DNA from: Bigelowiella natans CCMP2755
Taxonomy: Eukaryota > Cercozoa > Chlorarachniophyceae
Assembly: GCA_000320545.1 (NCBI GenBank)
Contig: ADNK01003004.1
Span: forward strand, 1 to 30,297
DNA length: 30,297 nucleotides
Reading direction: 5' to 3'
The notes beneath the pieces are model-generated. The model worked only from the letters and a program-made list of their open reading frames with translations. It searched no databases and was not told the origin of the DNA. The translations under genes and the position numbers were made by a program. This document shows positions 1 to 9,883 of this stretch, one piece after another. Position 1 is the first letter of the stretch. Each line of letters opens with the position of its first letter.

Positions 1-71
1 GGTAGCTAGCATCTATAAACATATTGAACCCTCGATGTATGGTCCAAGCATGACAGACGCAAATATATGTG

Positions 72-75
<4 letters not shown>

Positions 76-128
<53 letters not shown>

Positions 129-157
129 ACACATTACTCAACATATTTATTCAACCA

Positions 158-219
<62 letters not shown>

Positions 220-232
220 TTATACATATATA
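76..232. repeat. (TA)n microsatellites
   Basis: Two long AT-dinucleotide tracts (about 76-124 and 158-232) are separated by a short unique spacer. They give rise to meaningless tyrosine/isoleucine open frames on both strands. Nothing else is visible between base 1 and the LUC7-like exon that ends at 305. Confidence 0.95.
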
Positions 233-304
233 TTATTATAAATGGCGTGGTGCAACCGGTTGATTAAAATGCACACATATTGATACATGTATACGCAGGA
301 TGAC

Positions 305-1885
305 CATTTTGTCTCTGAGTATCTCGAGATCGTCCTTGTTCTGGGTGAAGATAGGGTCAAGATTGGCCAGATCGGTGATGTTTGCGTTTTTTGAATCGAG
401 CTCCTCACGTCGCTTTTGGATCAACTGACCAAAGACGGCGGGTATGTGAGGCGAAGATGGCAATGCGAACAGAAATAATGGGAAAAATCCCTCCAAGTTT
501 CCTCCCCCCCCATCAACATGCACGTGCACATGCACAAAGCTGCATGCACATCATCAATATGTGCTTAACGCGCTACGCATATATATACGGAAGAACGAGC
601 ATGTACGCACTAATTAGCACACTGTCTTTCTATATCAAACAACAGATACTCCTAAAACTGTGAAGACATCGATCATAGTCTCCCCCTTCAAGGAGCTTGC
701 GTGTCACGGGATACGCAATATATTCATCGATATCTCCTAACTCGATGTGGTATTCGTGGTGTCATGCTGCAGGCGACATCGGCATTGCATCTTACAATAT
801 CCATCTTCGTGCACACATCTTTCAGAAGGGCCCATAGCTCAAACTCATAACCGTAGGCATCACGAATAACCTAAGAACATTAGGATTGGGAGGAGGGAAA
901 GGCGAAGGGAAAGGTGAAAGGGGGGGGGGTTGGGGGGGAGGGGGAGTTTTATCAATTAAATTCAGAATCTAGCTGAATCATAGCAAATCCATAGAACTCA
1001 AAGCAATGATCGATACGGATCAAAAGACATAAATAACCACAGATCTCTTAGAGCACGTCGTTTCGCACACGCGTGCTCATCATCATAAATATGCTGCCGT
1101 AATCTACTTGGGGGAGGGACTGGAACTCGCGTCGCAAAGCTGGATAGCAGATCTTGTCAAACTGCCAAAAATAAAGACGGGGTGTGTGTGGATATATGAT
1201 GATGATGATGATGATGATGGTGGTGGAGAATCAAGAAGCGGACAAATGAACTAGTTTTTCAATGAAGTTTCCTTCGAATCTACGCTACCCTCAGACCCCC
1301 CTCGTAAAATAGCAACCCACGATTCATCATCACTCTAAAACATCTCATTTAGTTTATAGTTATTTCTAAAGATCGGCTTCGATGCAGTATCTGACGCTAG
1401 GAGAAAGCTGCAACCTCCGAACAGAGGCACAGCTTATTCAGCGCGGAAATATCCTTACCTCTTCAATGCCAGGGAGTACGATCGGTGCATCTTTGTTGGT
1501 TCCCCGTAACACTTCGTAAGGAGAAAGACCTAACAAAGGTTATCCATAGTGCCCCCGATTATATTGTATGACATCAGCGTAACGACGCGCAATCGAGCCG
1601 CCACCAACTCGAAAGCCGCAAAGCGCTTTATACGTTTGTAAAATATGGACCTGCCAAGAAGTATTTATCCACGTCTTTGTCCCATAGTTGTTTCCGCCTC
1701 GCCAGGCTCGCTGAATGAGATGAGGATGGGGGCAGGGGCTCGGTTAGAACATCGTCACCAGCGGAAACGCTATGATATATTCTTCATGTTTTCTTCTTGT
1801 TGTTCTTTCTCTTCATCGTGGGCCATACATTCCGCTTCATTCCTCTCGGGCCCCATAAGATCGTCCAGCATCGCCCCAAAAATTC
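305..1885 (-). CDS. LUC7-like U1 snRNP-associated splicing protein (partial, multi-exon)
   Basis: LUC7 proteins bind the U1 snRNP and help select 5' splice sites in the nucleus. Predicted exons, in transcript order: 1885-1829, 1710-1651, 1529-1459, 1161-1108, 870-796, about 740-655, and 424-305. The first five join in perfect phase. Visible family signatures are LDDLMGPERN near the start, DKDVDKYFLAGLSPYEVL (the family's D-V-C-K-Y-F-L-x-G-x-C-P-x-D-L-F block), LRREFQSLPQ, and DAYGYEFELWALLKDV followed by KMDI. The first exon enters mid-codon, so the initiator exon lies upstream and was not found. The last two pieces (LGDIDEYIAYPVTRKLL; KRREELDSKNANITDLANL) look coding but are not clearly LUC7 and could belong to another gene. 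Oddity: the Cys/His ligands of the family's first zinc finger are absent (Asp and Ser replace two Cys). The C-terminal finger was not seen. Family assignment is moderate; the presence of a real spliced gene here is well supported. Confidence 0.5.
912..947 (+). repeat. G-run cluster inside a LUC7-like intron
   Basis: Several runs of 5-10 G lie close together in the spacer between the exons at 870 and 1108. On the transcribed (minus) strand this is a C-rich tract. It could form a G-quadruplex on the plus strand, or be simple-repeat expansion. Confidence 0.6.
1192..1225. repeat. (GAT)n / (GGT) trinucleotide tract
   Basis: An imperfect ATG/GAT repeat of about 30 bp in the LUC7-like intron between exons 1161 and 1459. 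Confidence 0.7.
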
Positions 1886-3072
1886 CTGAAACACAAGCAA
1901 CACCACCACATCAGTGCTTCTTGGGCTTGATAATATGCGTGCGGTTTTCAACCCGAAGCCCTTTTCTTCTCTGCTCCAACTCCAGGACCATGAACCGCCC
2001 AGTTACGCTTGTTCTGATGATGAAATACGATATAAATTCAGTCCCTATCTTTCAGTGGCCTCTGCAAGCGAAACCTTTGGCCGTCTCCTCTGTCTTTTCC
2101 TTTTCTCGCGTACTCTTCCAAGGACCCCTTTCCCATGCCCTTCATCCATCCAGAACAAACTAACGAGTCCGAAAACTAAAACGAATACGATTATCGAGTG
2201 TGCCCCCGCCCTCCTAGTCCCCAGGACGCGGAGGCTCTCATCCTCCTCTTCCTGGGCCGGGTGGTCGCCCATTGCTGGTTCCAGGAGCACGCTTTATGGT
2301 TATATATAAAATGCCCTATAAATCACCCTTGCGACAACCAATATTTTCCATTATCTTTAGAAAATCTGTCAGATTTCTTCCTCTCCAACTCAGAAATGCT
2401 GGGGAGCTAGCTCTCGCGACATGGGTCCTTCCTGCAGCAGGGGTAGGAAAAGGAGACTAATTCATTCCGAAAAAGGCTATTTTCTTGCATTTGAGGGGGA
2501 AATTTGCACTTTTTTAGCGTAAAATGGACTGGGTTTTCCGCTTTTTTCACGGATTTCACAACTTACCTCCCCTGGGTGAGCAGGTTGATGGACAGAGTCA
2601 AGAGGGGGAGAGGAATGAGGCCCGTGTTGCCACTTGCCGTCGAATGTTCTTGCATGTGTTGTTTTTTACGACGCGCTCCTTTCAGGGCGGTGGGAAATGT
2701 GTATGTCGGAGGAGAGTGCGTGTTTTTTTATCTCTTCCATTAGGGAGGGAGGCGGGTTTTGCTCGATTGCCTTCGACAATTGTTCTTCGTTGCAGGTAAT
2801 AAGAGACTGAACTTCTGCGGATTGAGGAAGGACACCAACCCTCAGGCAGGCGTAGAAGGGAGGAGGTCGCGGAGCTATAGGTGAAAGATCCGCACTTGCA
2901 CAGTGCACTCGACACTGAATTCGAGAATAGAAACGTTGCTGCGACAAACACTCAAGGAAATTTAAAAGCGTCCTAGCCCAGAGGAGGACGAGTAGGAGGA
3001 GGTCGGAAAAGAAGGAGGGACTGTTGCAGAAATCACAAGAACGCATAAAATTTTGATAGTAGCTGCAGAATT
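1886..3072. other. Spacer between divergent LUC7-like (-) and C6orf62-like (+) genes
   Basis: About 1.2 kb that should hold the missing 5' exon(s) of the LUC7-like gene and the promoter and 5' UTR of the plus-strand gene. On the minus strand, 2290-2045 is an 81-codon frame: an acidic N-terminus (QEEEDESLR), one hydrophobic segment (HSIIVFVLVFGLVSLFWM), then a very basic tail. It could be a small single-pass membrane protein, but no family is recognised and chance is not excluded. No RNA gene is seen. Confidence 0.4.
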
Positions 3073-3823
3073 ATGTCCTCCCGCAAAGCGAAGCTCTTGG
3101 ACCGATTACGCAAGAAACTAAGAGAGAAGAAGGCATCTCTCGCCGATGAATTCGACTATAAAATGTACATTCTGATCATCTACAAGGACCCCAAGGCAGA
3201 CCCTCTCGTTTTCGAAGCCGAAAAGGTAAAAGTACCAGCTCTTAATTCAAAAACAACAGAAGCGAAAGGATACTTTTCTGGCGTGTAAGCTTGCTGTCGC
3301 TCGTACGATTGTGCTGTCTGTAGGAGAAATATGTGCGTGAGATTGATGATTACACGCAGGTTGCGTTGTGGATGACGAATAATGGAGAAAAGGACATGAC
3401 GAAGGTCTTCTAACTCCCATATTTTCGTCTTCCCTCTACTTACCGAAGATCTAGAACCGTGTGACACGCGCACGCACGTATTCTCTCCGGTGTTTGTAGC
3501 GTATTTTCTCCTTTATTAGAGGGACTGTAACACAACACATACATACACGGAGAGAGAGGGGGGGGGGGGGGGAGGTAGTGGTAAAATTAAAATTGGTGCT
3601 AATTTCACAGCATTCAACTGAAGTCAAGGACCTAATAACACGTGATACGGTAAAGCCATTATCCATCAAAAATCAGCCTCTTCCATCCCCCTCCAATTTC
3701 AAAGAGAATCTAATCGGTATCTTGTGAAATGCTGCATACTGATGGAGACCCATTCTCCTCCTCCAGGTGCAAATCCATGCAATGCGGTGGTTCGCTCTCA
3801 ATAGTAGCACGATGGATACGGTA

Positions 3824-3864
<41 letters not shown>

Positions 3865-4178
3865 GGGGAGGGTAGAGTAAATTCACCCATTCCTCCTTCT
3901 CTTCCTCCCCCCCTCTTCCCTAGCGATAGGACTAACAATAACAATAACCGCATCGCCGTTTTTTGATCTTCTCAGGCCCGAAGAAGAACAAGGAGCCGTA
4001 CAAGCTGCTCAGCCAGAGATTCGTGCTCCGCTACTACGAGATTCGTCGCCACGTGCGAGATGTAATAAGCTTACTGCAAAGAACCATAGCAAATAATTGT
4101 CTCTATGATGCGTCCACATCGTATTAGCATATCGACAAGACAACCCGCACATCAGCAGCATGAGGAGGCTGGCAGCGT

Positions 4179-4220
<42 letters not shown>

Positions 4221-4313
4221 TCTCTCTCTCTGTGTGTGTGTGTGTGCTTGGAAAATGACTCCGTGGTCGCTTTGCCTTTAGGAATATGAGTGTGTTTCTC
4301 TGATGTTTGTTCC

Positions 4314-4354
<41 letters not shown>

Positions 4355-4424
4355 CCTTTCCTGCATGAGAGAAACCTGTCCCCCTTTCTTGCTTTTCTTT
4401 CTCTCTCTCTCTCTCTTTCTCTCT

Positions 4425-4493
<69 letters not shown>

Positions 4494-4929
4494 GGGGATG
4501 GTGCGAGTAAGCGGCGAGAAATCGTGTTCAACCCCTCCCTCAACTTCGCGATCTGGGTCTCGAAATGCCAGCGATCCAGGGGGGGGCCGGTGGAAGCGAG
4601 GCTCACATCGGTGAGGAAGATACTATATGATCGTGATGAGTGTGAGAAAACGCGGAGAAGCGTCGTTTCAATGGTGTATCGTGCCGCTACAGCGTACAAC
4701 TTCGTGCTGCTACCAGCACTACTACTACTTACTACTCCTACTACTGCTACAAACACTGATAACTAACTGCTGCTTCGACTGCCCAGGTGATGCTGTGCAT
4801 TCCACAATCCGACTTGACGAAATGGATTCCTCAAGCGCAGTTTACGCAGCGGCTCTCGTTCGAAAAGGTGCTGCGATGGGGGCGGTGATGATGATGATGA
4901 TGTTGTTGATTTTGACGGTACATGTGTGC

Positions 4930-4969
<40 letters not shown>

Positions 4970-5560
4970 TGCGTGAAAATGAATCAGCGTCCGTCACCCG
5001 TAGCAACCATGCCCTTTTTGCAGGTAACACAATTCCAAATGATCTTGTGGAAGGACTTGGCCATGCGGGCTCGAGACCAGTGAGTAGTAGTCAAACACGT
5101 GTGCAAAATTTAGAAAACGCCCCTGATAATCAGAATATCTTCAACCCCCTCCCCCAGGGAGAGGCGTGTCAAGAGGACGAGTGTATAAGAAGGCATTTCG
5201 AGTTTTGAGATATCGATGCGTTTTCGTGATATAGTAGTAGTCTGGGCGACGTTCCTTCAAAGGCAGCACAAAACATAACCTCACCCTACTCATTTGATGA
5301 TCAGGCTTGCTGATAAAACCGCAAAAGATCGCAAACAGCTGGAGAAGGAATTTGAAGGGAAAGCAGGCCCCCCTGCTGCTGAGGAGGTTGATAAAGCCAT
5401 GCTGAAGATCGCGACATCGTCCACCTTCAATGACAAGCCACCTCACCAGAGGACACAAGATGAAATCGAGGCTCAGGAAGCGGGAACCCTCGATGCGATG
5501 CGCTTCATGACTCACGCAGGTCCAGGATCAGACGCCGTGCACTCGTCGTCGTCGTCCTGA
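3073..5560 (+). CDS. C6orf62-like (DUF4504) conserved protein of unknown function
   Basis: Six predicted exons: 3073-3282, 3324-3404, about 3984-4061, 4787-4867, 5024-5079 and 5305-5560, giving about 253 residues (the human family member is about 229). The N-terminus, with a basic helix RKAKLLDRLRKKLREKKASL followed by ADEFDYKMYILIIYK, closely resembles the start of vertebrate C6orf62. No catalytic motif is known for that family. Later exons read cleanly (DYTQVALWMTNNGEKD; YKLLSQRFVLRYYEIRR; VMLCIPQSDLTKWIPQ; an acidic, charged C-terminus ending in five Ser) but resemble C6orf62 only weakly. The start is the first ATG of the basic helix. The exon 3 acceptor is ambiguous: CAG at 3975 gives the wrong phase, and an AG eight bases later restores it. 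Introns carry (GA)n, (CT)n, (TA)n and (GT)n tracts. The stop is TGA. Confidence 0.6.
3828..3861. repeat. (GA)n microsatellite
   Basis: About 17 GA units in intron 2 of the C6orf62-like gene. A separate G-run lies about 250 bp upstream at 3558-3575. Confidence 0.95.
4183..4497. repeat. Compound microsatellite cluster (CT/TG, TA, CT/CA/GA, poly-G)
   Basis: Four different simple repeats lie in one intron of the C6orf62-like gene. They are (CT)n then (TG)n at 4183-4246, (TA)n at 4317-4350, and a (CT)n-(CA)n-(GA)n run ending in about 15 G at 4397-4497. The CT and GA arms are mutually complementary and could pair in the pre-mRNA. Confidence 0.95.
4924..4968. repeat. (GT)n microsatellite
   Basis: About 20 GT units in the intron between exons 4 and 5 of the C6orf62-like gene, ending roughly 50 nt before the predicted acceptor at 5023. 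Confidence 0.95.
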
Positions 5561-6223
5561 GGATGTATACGTAAGATGAAGCTTGGCAGTCATGCGAATT
5601 GGGCACATTTAGCCGTTCTGTCGCGCGGAGCACGCGCCTTGCTAGCTTGGCATGCATGCGATGCACTATGTGCCTCGTAACACGCTAGCACGGTTCAAAT
5701 GAGCTATTTTGTATCAATGCCATCCACAGCATGTATGTGCCCATGTACGTAATCGTACACACATCTAGACATCTAGACATGTGTATATATGTACGTGCAC
5801 GTGTATGTGCGTGTGTGTGTGTGTGTGTGCGCTTTGGGAGCGTGTAGCATGTAGTGCGCTTTTCTCTTGGTATCTGCAGGTCACACACTATCTGCTCTAG
5901 TGCTAGCTATGTGGTTACAGCTTGTAAAAGATGTGTCGCTCATAATCTAGATAATGCACATAAACATTATTCGTTGAACATGTGCCGCCACGCGTGTTCT
6001 ACGTCCATCACAATGCTTGGACTTGTTGGTGCATGCGCACAGATTGCTTTGAATGATGTGCTATACTTTAATGAAAGACAGAGAAATGTGAAGCAGCTAC
6101 GCTAAATGCAACATATATCGTCATGCACTAGTGCATGCTAGCATGGCTTTTTCCTCTCCCGCTTGTTTGCATAGCGGGACCAAATATTTGTTCGATACGG
6201 CAGTGCATATCTTTTCCATTCCA
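5561..6223. other. Convergent spacer (3' ends of C6orf62-like and Nudix genes)
   Basis: This stretch lies between two genes that converge. It contains a (GT)n tract at about 5811-5829 and many short ATGC/CATG palindromes (5650-5665, 6120-6145). No coding exon or RNA gene is supported. The open frames here have no recognisable features. Confidence 0.5.
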
Positions 6224-6889
6224 TCAATTCTTCTTCGTTGCCAGCCACATCCGAATTCCGAAGCGGTGGCCATCGGCGAGGCTTCGGTGAATTTCGTGGA
6301 GCGGCAAAGACCGCTCCCTCAAAGCCCTTTTGTTCCTACAACGGTAGGTTATGGAATGGATATCATGACATCGTGCCTGGCCTCAGTTCGAGAGTACATC
6401 GAGCGCGACAGCATGCAGACACGCAAAAACGCAAATTGCATGCAGCACACATACGAGCACGCCCCGCGGAACCCATAAAGGCGATGGCTATTTCGAGAAT
6501 ATGTGGAAAAACTGTTACCCTTTCTGTCTTGTCTCAGCAGTAAAAACGCCCCTTTTCTCCTCAACGAAAGTGTGGACTGGAACGTGCACTTTCGCACAGT
6601 CTGGAGACTTGCTTTCTGACAAAATCCTCGCGACATCGGTGCTTATCCATGCCGCTGAGCGTACCTCAGAAGGCTCTAAATGGAGAGCAGTCTTTTCACA
6701 AAAAAACACGACGCTTTCGTGAGATGAACCCACGACGTAGAATGCAGTTTATGTGCATCGGCACACAGCAAACTTGCAGCATCTTAGATATGTAGGGAAA
6801 AGCTGCGACAAAAAATTGCCCTCGTAGAAGTTTTGGCCATAAAGACTTTCACACTGCGGTGCCACACGCAATATTATATTATAAACATG

Positions 6890-6933
<44 letters not shown>

Positions 6934-7176
6934 AAGATGTATACAGCAAGATCTAATTTATGCGAGAATTTCACTCGTTATCCGACCTCTTTGGTCCCTG
7001 GCGATGTACCCTTATAGATCATCATTATATACTGCCGCAAACTAGTAGCTACGTGCGCTTGCCAGACTCCTATCAGCTACCAGCAATGGGGATTTTTTTC
7101 GGTATATTGATGTAAAGAGAGGGGGAGGGGGGTCTACTATAGGATAGAAAGAGAGAGAGTGAAAAAAGGAAAAGAG

Positions 7177-7220
<44 letters not shown>

Positions 7221-7347
7221 AAGAGAGTATCATAATAAAGAACATGAGGGGGCAGAGACATCGATAACTTCGCTCGAAATAAAGCTACCGAACCGCCCCC
7301 CTTGAATTGATGACAAGCACCATATTAAGGAGGAAAAATGGCAATTG

Positions 7348-7391
<44 letters not shown>

Positions 7392-7411
7392 CGAAACGCT
7401 TAAAAAATTAT

Positions 7412-7446
<35 letters not shown>

Positions 7447-7460
7447 TTATAATATATTAC

Positions 7461-7494
<34 letters not shown>

Positions 7495-8138
7495 TTTACA
7501 CCTGAAGGCTTTTAGAGTCCACAAGTTGCCCAGTCTCCTCGCGGAGCTCTCTAGCTGCAGCAGCTTCCGGAGCGTGCTCTCCAGGATCGATCTGCCCTCC
7601 AGGAAACACCCATGCATTGGGATACGTGCCTGTGTGCACGGAGGGATGACAGCGAGAAGGCATTGTCCGCCAAGTAGTAGTAGTAGTAGTAAACGGAATT
7701 AAAAATGAAAAGTTTTGAAGAAAATGACGGGGAATGATATAGAGGCACCGTTACAAGGTGGAAGGGGGGGGGGGGGGATCTCGGGGGGGAGGGAGAGCAT
7801 ATCTCAGGCGCCGAAGTAGAAGAAGCGAAAACATCATTACATTTAGAGCCCCACTGCCTAACCCTCTCTCCCAAACATATTTACTATAACGATCATCGTT
7901 ACTATTTTGTAGATTAACAAAGACTTACGCATGTGCGCAGCTCGCTGTGTTATTAGAATCTGGGGTCCTGCTCCTTGCTTCTTCCTCTCCAATAGAACGA
8001 CAACGGACGCCCTGACGAGCAGCGGGTTGAGGCGAAACGCCCATTTCACCAATGCACAGGCTGGTCTCAGCACCTTTCGATGGAGAATATACACACATAT
8101 AAGCACATCGTAGGAGTAAGAGATCACGTAGATATGAA

Positions 8139-8206
<68 letters not shown>

Positions 8207-9096
8207 AATGTGCGTGGGTGTTTGCTGGTGTTTAACTACCGATACAGCGAGATTCTCGAATCCAGACCGGTTTAAAAAGGCCCCGCCACACGGAACCTAT
8301 GGACAATGTTCCCTCAACTACGCACTACACTGCGGCGAACCGTGAAGTCTCTACATAATGCCATATCAAATTCCATCTCACGTGCTCCGGCGTTTCTAGC
8401 TGCGCTGCCGTTTAATTAAAAAGACAACCTTTTCGTAAAACTCGACCTCACTTCTACTTACAGCCGAGCATATGTCAGCCTCTGTCGTAGATTCACTGCA
8501 TATGAGGAGTAGATTGGGACTGTTTCCCGCATTGCTGCTCGAATGCTTCGAGGCTTTCTCCTCCGCTGAGGCTCTCCCCCCCCTGCTCATGTCGCCACCG
8601 CTACTTGTGCTTCTCCTTATGTAGGCGATGCAGAGGTTATCTCCGTGTTCGATAGGACCACCATGGGCTTTCTAAGGGAGGAAAAATGGGGAGGGAGGGC
8701 GGAAACGTTCAAGCGGAGCATCTTCATGTGATATTTGCAAAGTCAAGGCCTCACTTGCCAGACGCATCGTCCGAACTCTGCCAGAGGAAGCAGGTCAACA
8801 TTGGTTTCCAGGCAATCACTTGCTGTCACGACGCGCGCGTGGCCTGTGCCATAAGCGCGAACTGCCTGTATCATGAAAGAGCACAAAGCACATGATCGTC
8901 GGGTAGTCAATGCATTTCTCCGAGCCTCCCACCCCCCTCCCGTGCGCCAGAGACCAGCATACACACATGGGTACGCGCCATCGGCGCCAACCTTGTCATG
9001 GCGATCGCGTGACTCCCATTTCCGCAGCACGAAGTAGCATAGCACCGCTGCTGCAATGAGGCCTCCCCCTGCCAGAGCCCCCACCACAGCGAGCAT
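6224..9096 (-). CDS. NUDT17-like Nudix hydrolase with N-terminal membrane anchor; one in-frame TAA
   Basis: Nudix enzymes hydrolyse nucleoside diphosphates linked to another group, using a Mg-binding Nudix box. Six predicted exons, all phase-consistent: 9096-8992, 8671-8462, 8073-7929, 7629-7502, 6853-6519 and 6335-6224 (345 codons with the stop). Exon 1 encodes a membrane segment (GALAGGGLIAAAVLCYFVL) followed by charged residues. Exon 3 carries the Nudix lead-in strand (ASVVVLLERKK...ILITQRA). Exon 4 has YPNAWVFPGGQIDPGE and RELREETG, the Nudix box, at about residues 165-187. The spacer between its Glu and REL is eight residues instead of the usual seven. Exon 5 has AFYVVGSSHES and EPSEVRSAAWISTDVA. 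Exon 6 ends in GHRFGIRMWL. These blocks appear in the same order in vertebrate NUDT17. An in-frame TAA at 6751-6749 interrupts exon 5 (about residue 231), and no intron that removes it is obvious. Stop TGA. Divergent from engB. Confidence 0.7.
6894..6929. repeat. (TA)n microsatellite
   Basis: About 18 TA units in the Nudix intron just upstream (in transcript sense) of the acceptor at 6854. Confidence 0.95.
7115..7225. repeat. (GA)n-rich purine tract
   Basis: GGGGAGGGG, GAGAGAG and a 35-bp perfect (GA)n core at about 7183-7217, inside the large Nudix intron. On the transcript strand it is a long (CT)n polypyrimidine tract. Confidence 0.9.
7349..7491. repeat. Triple (TA)n microsatellite
   Basis: Three (TA)n blocks (about 7349-7386, 7414-7443, 7464-7491) lie ten bases from the donor of the Nudix-box exon (7502). 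They are separated by short AT-rich unique sequence. Confidence 0.95.
8141..8204. repeat. (TA)n-(TG)n compound microsatellite
   Basis: An AT-dinucleotide tract that passes directly into (GT)n, in the intron between Nudix exons 2 and 3. Confidence 0.95.
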
Positions 9097-9327
9097 CGAC
9101 GTGTCTCAGAGCACGTCAAAAAAAAAACACGGAAATCATGCGGATTCTGTACCGCGACAACGTTTTATCCGGATCTCAATGGGAATTTTAGCCCCTGATT
9201 CTTCTCAAGCGACAAGGGAGAGTGTGTGTCGCGGTAATAAATCGTATTCGTTTTTGGCTAATTTATAGAAAGTTTTTTGTCTGTTCCGAAAGGCAGTCAG
9301 CGATCGGAGAAACTTGCCTCCCCCCAG
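9097..9327. promoter_or_regulatory. Putative bidirectional promoter (Nudix / engB)
   Basis: Only 231 bp separate the predicted start codons of the divergent Nudix (-) and engB (+) genes. The interval must hold both transcription starts and both 5' UTRs unless unseen upstream exons exist. No canonical TATA box at a convincing distance is evident. The assignment rests on geometry alone. Confidence 0.4.
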
Positions 9328-9844
9328 ATGCCGCCGCCCTTCCTCGTTTGTTTCCTGGTCCTCTCCTCACTTCCCGTCATACGCCCAGCGAAGATATCTA
9401 CTCGCTCATATCATCGACAAGTCGGAGCAATCGATTTTGTGGCAAGATGGCGCCGGGGCTTGAGGGGGCAAGGGGCAAGTAGGGTACTTTACCCTTTATC
9501 GCCTAGATGTTCGGAGTCAGAAGCAAACGGTAATGAAACAAATTGTATTTCTATTCTACCTTCGTTGAACTTTTCGGGGCTTCTCTCTGCACCCTTCTCA
9601 TCAAACTCGCGACTCTGACACAGCATTCCTAATGAACAGCTCAAAAACCGGCTGAGGAAGAAGCAAGGGACATCGCATCTGCCCTACCTCCTGGAGAAAA
9701 GGAATATCTTGTCTCGAACAAATATAATGACGTAAAGGTCTACCGATGCTATGAAGAGGAATTTCTTCAGAACATACTGCAAAGATGGAAGTATTTGCCC
9801 CAGGTCATGCACATTCCTTTTGTCGCACAAACACACACACCCAC

Positions 9845-9883
<39 letters not shown>

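Noticed and set aside
67-267. Open frames rich in Tyr-Ile (also at 4009-4437, 6749-7045, 7307-7702)
   Set aside because: Translations of (TA)n, (GA)n and (CA)n microsatellites; artefacts of simple repeats.
1490-1640. Minus-strand reading that looks like an integrase end (QYNRGHYG*PLLGLSPYEVL), suggesting a retroelement relic
   Set aside because: The LSPYEVL part is explained better as a LUC7-like exon joined in phase to KYFLAG across a GTCCAT...TTAG intron. The upstream part is then intron sequence.
2045-2290. 81-codon minus-strand frame with one hydrophobic segment
   Set aside because: Plausible small membrane protein but without family match, splice context or codon evidence; mentioned only within the spacer entry.
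6131-6543. Plus-strand frames of 101-115 codons
   Set aside because: They run antisense to the last exon of the Nudix gene, whose GHRFGIRMWL ending fits the family and keeps phase.
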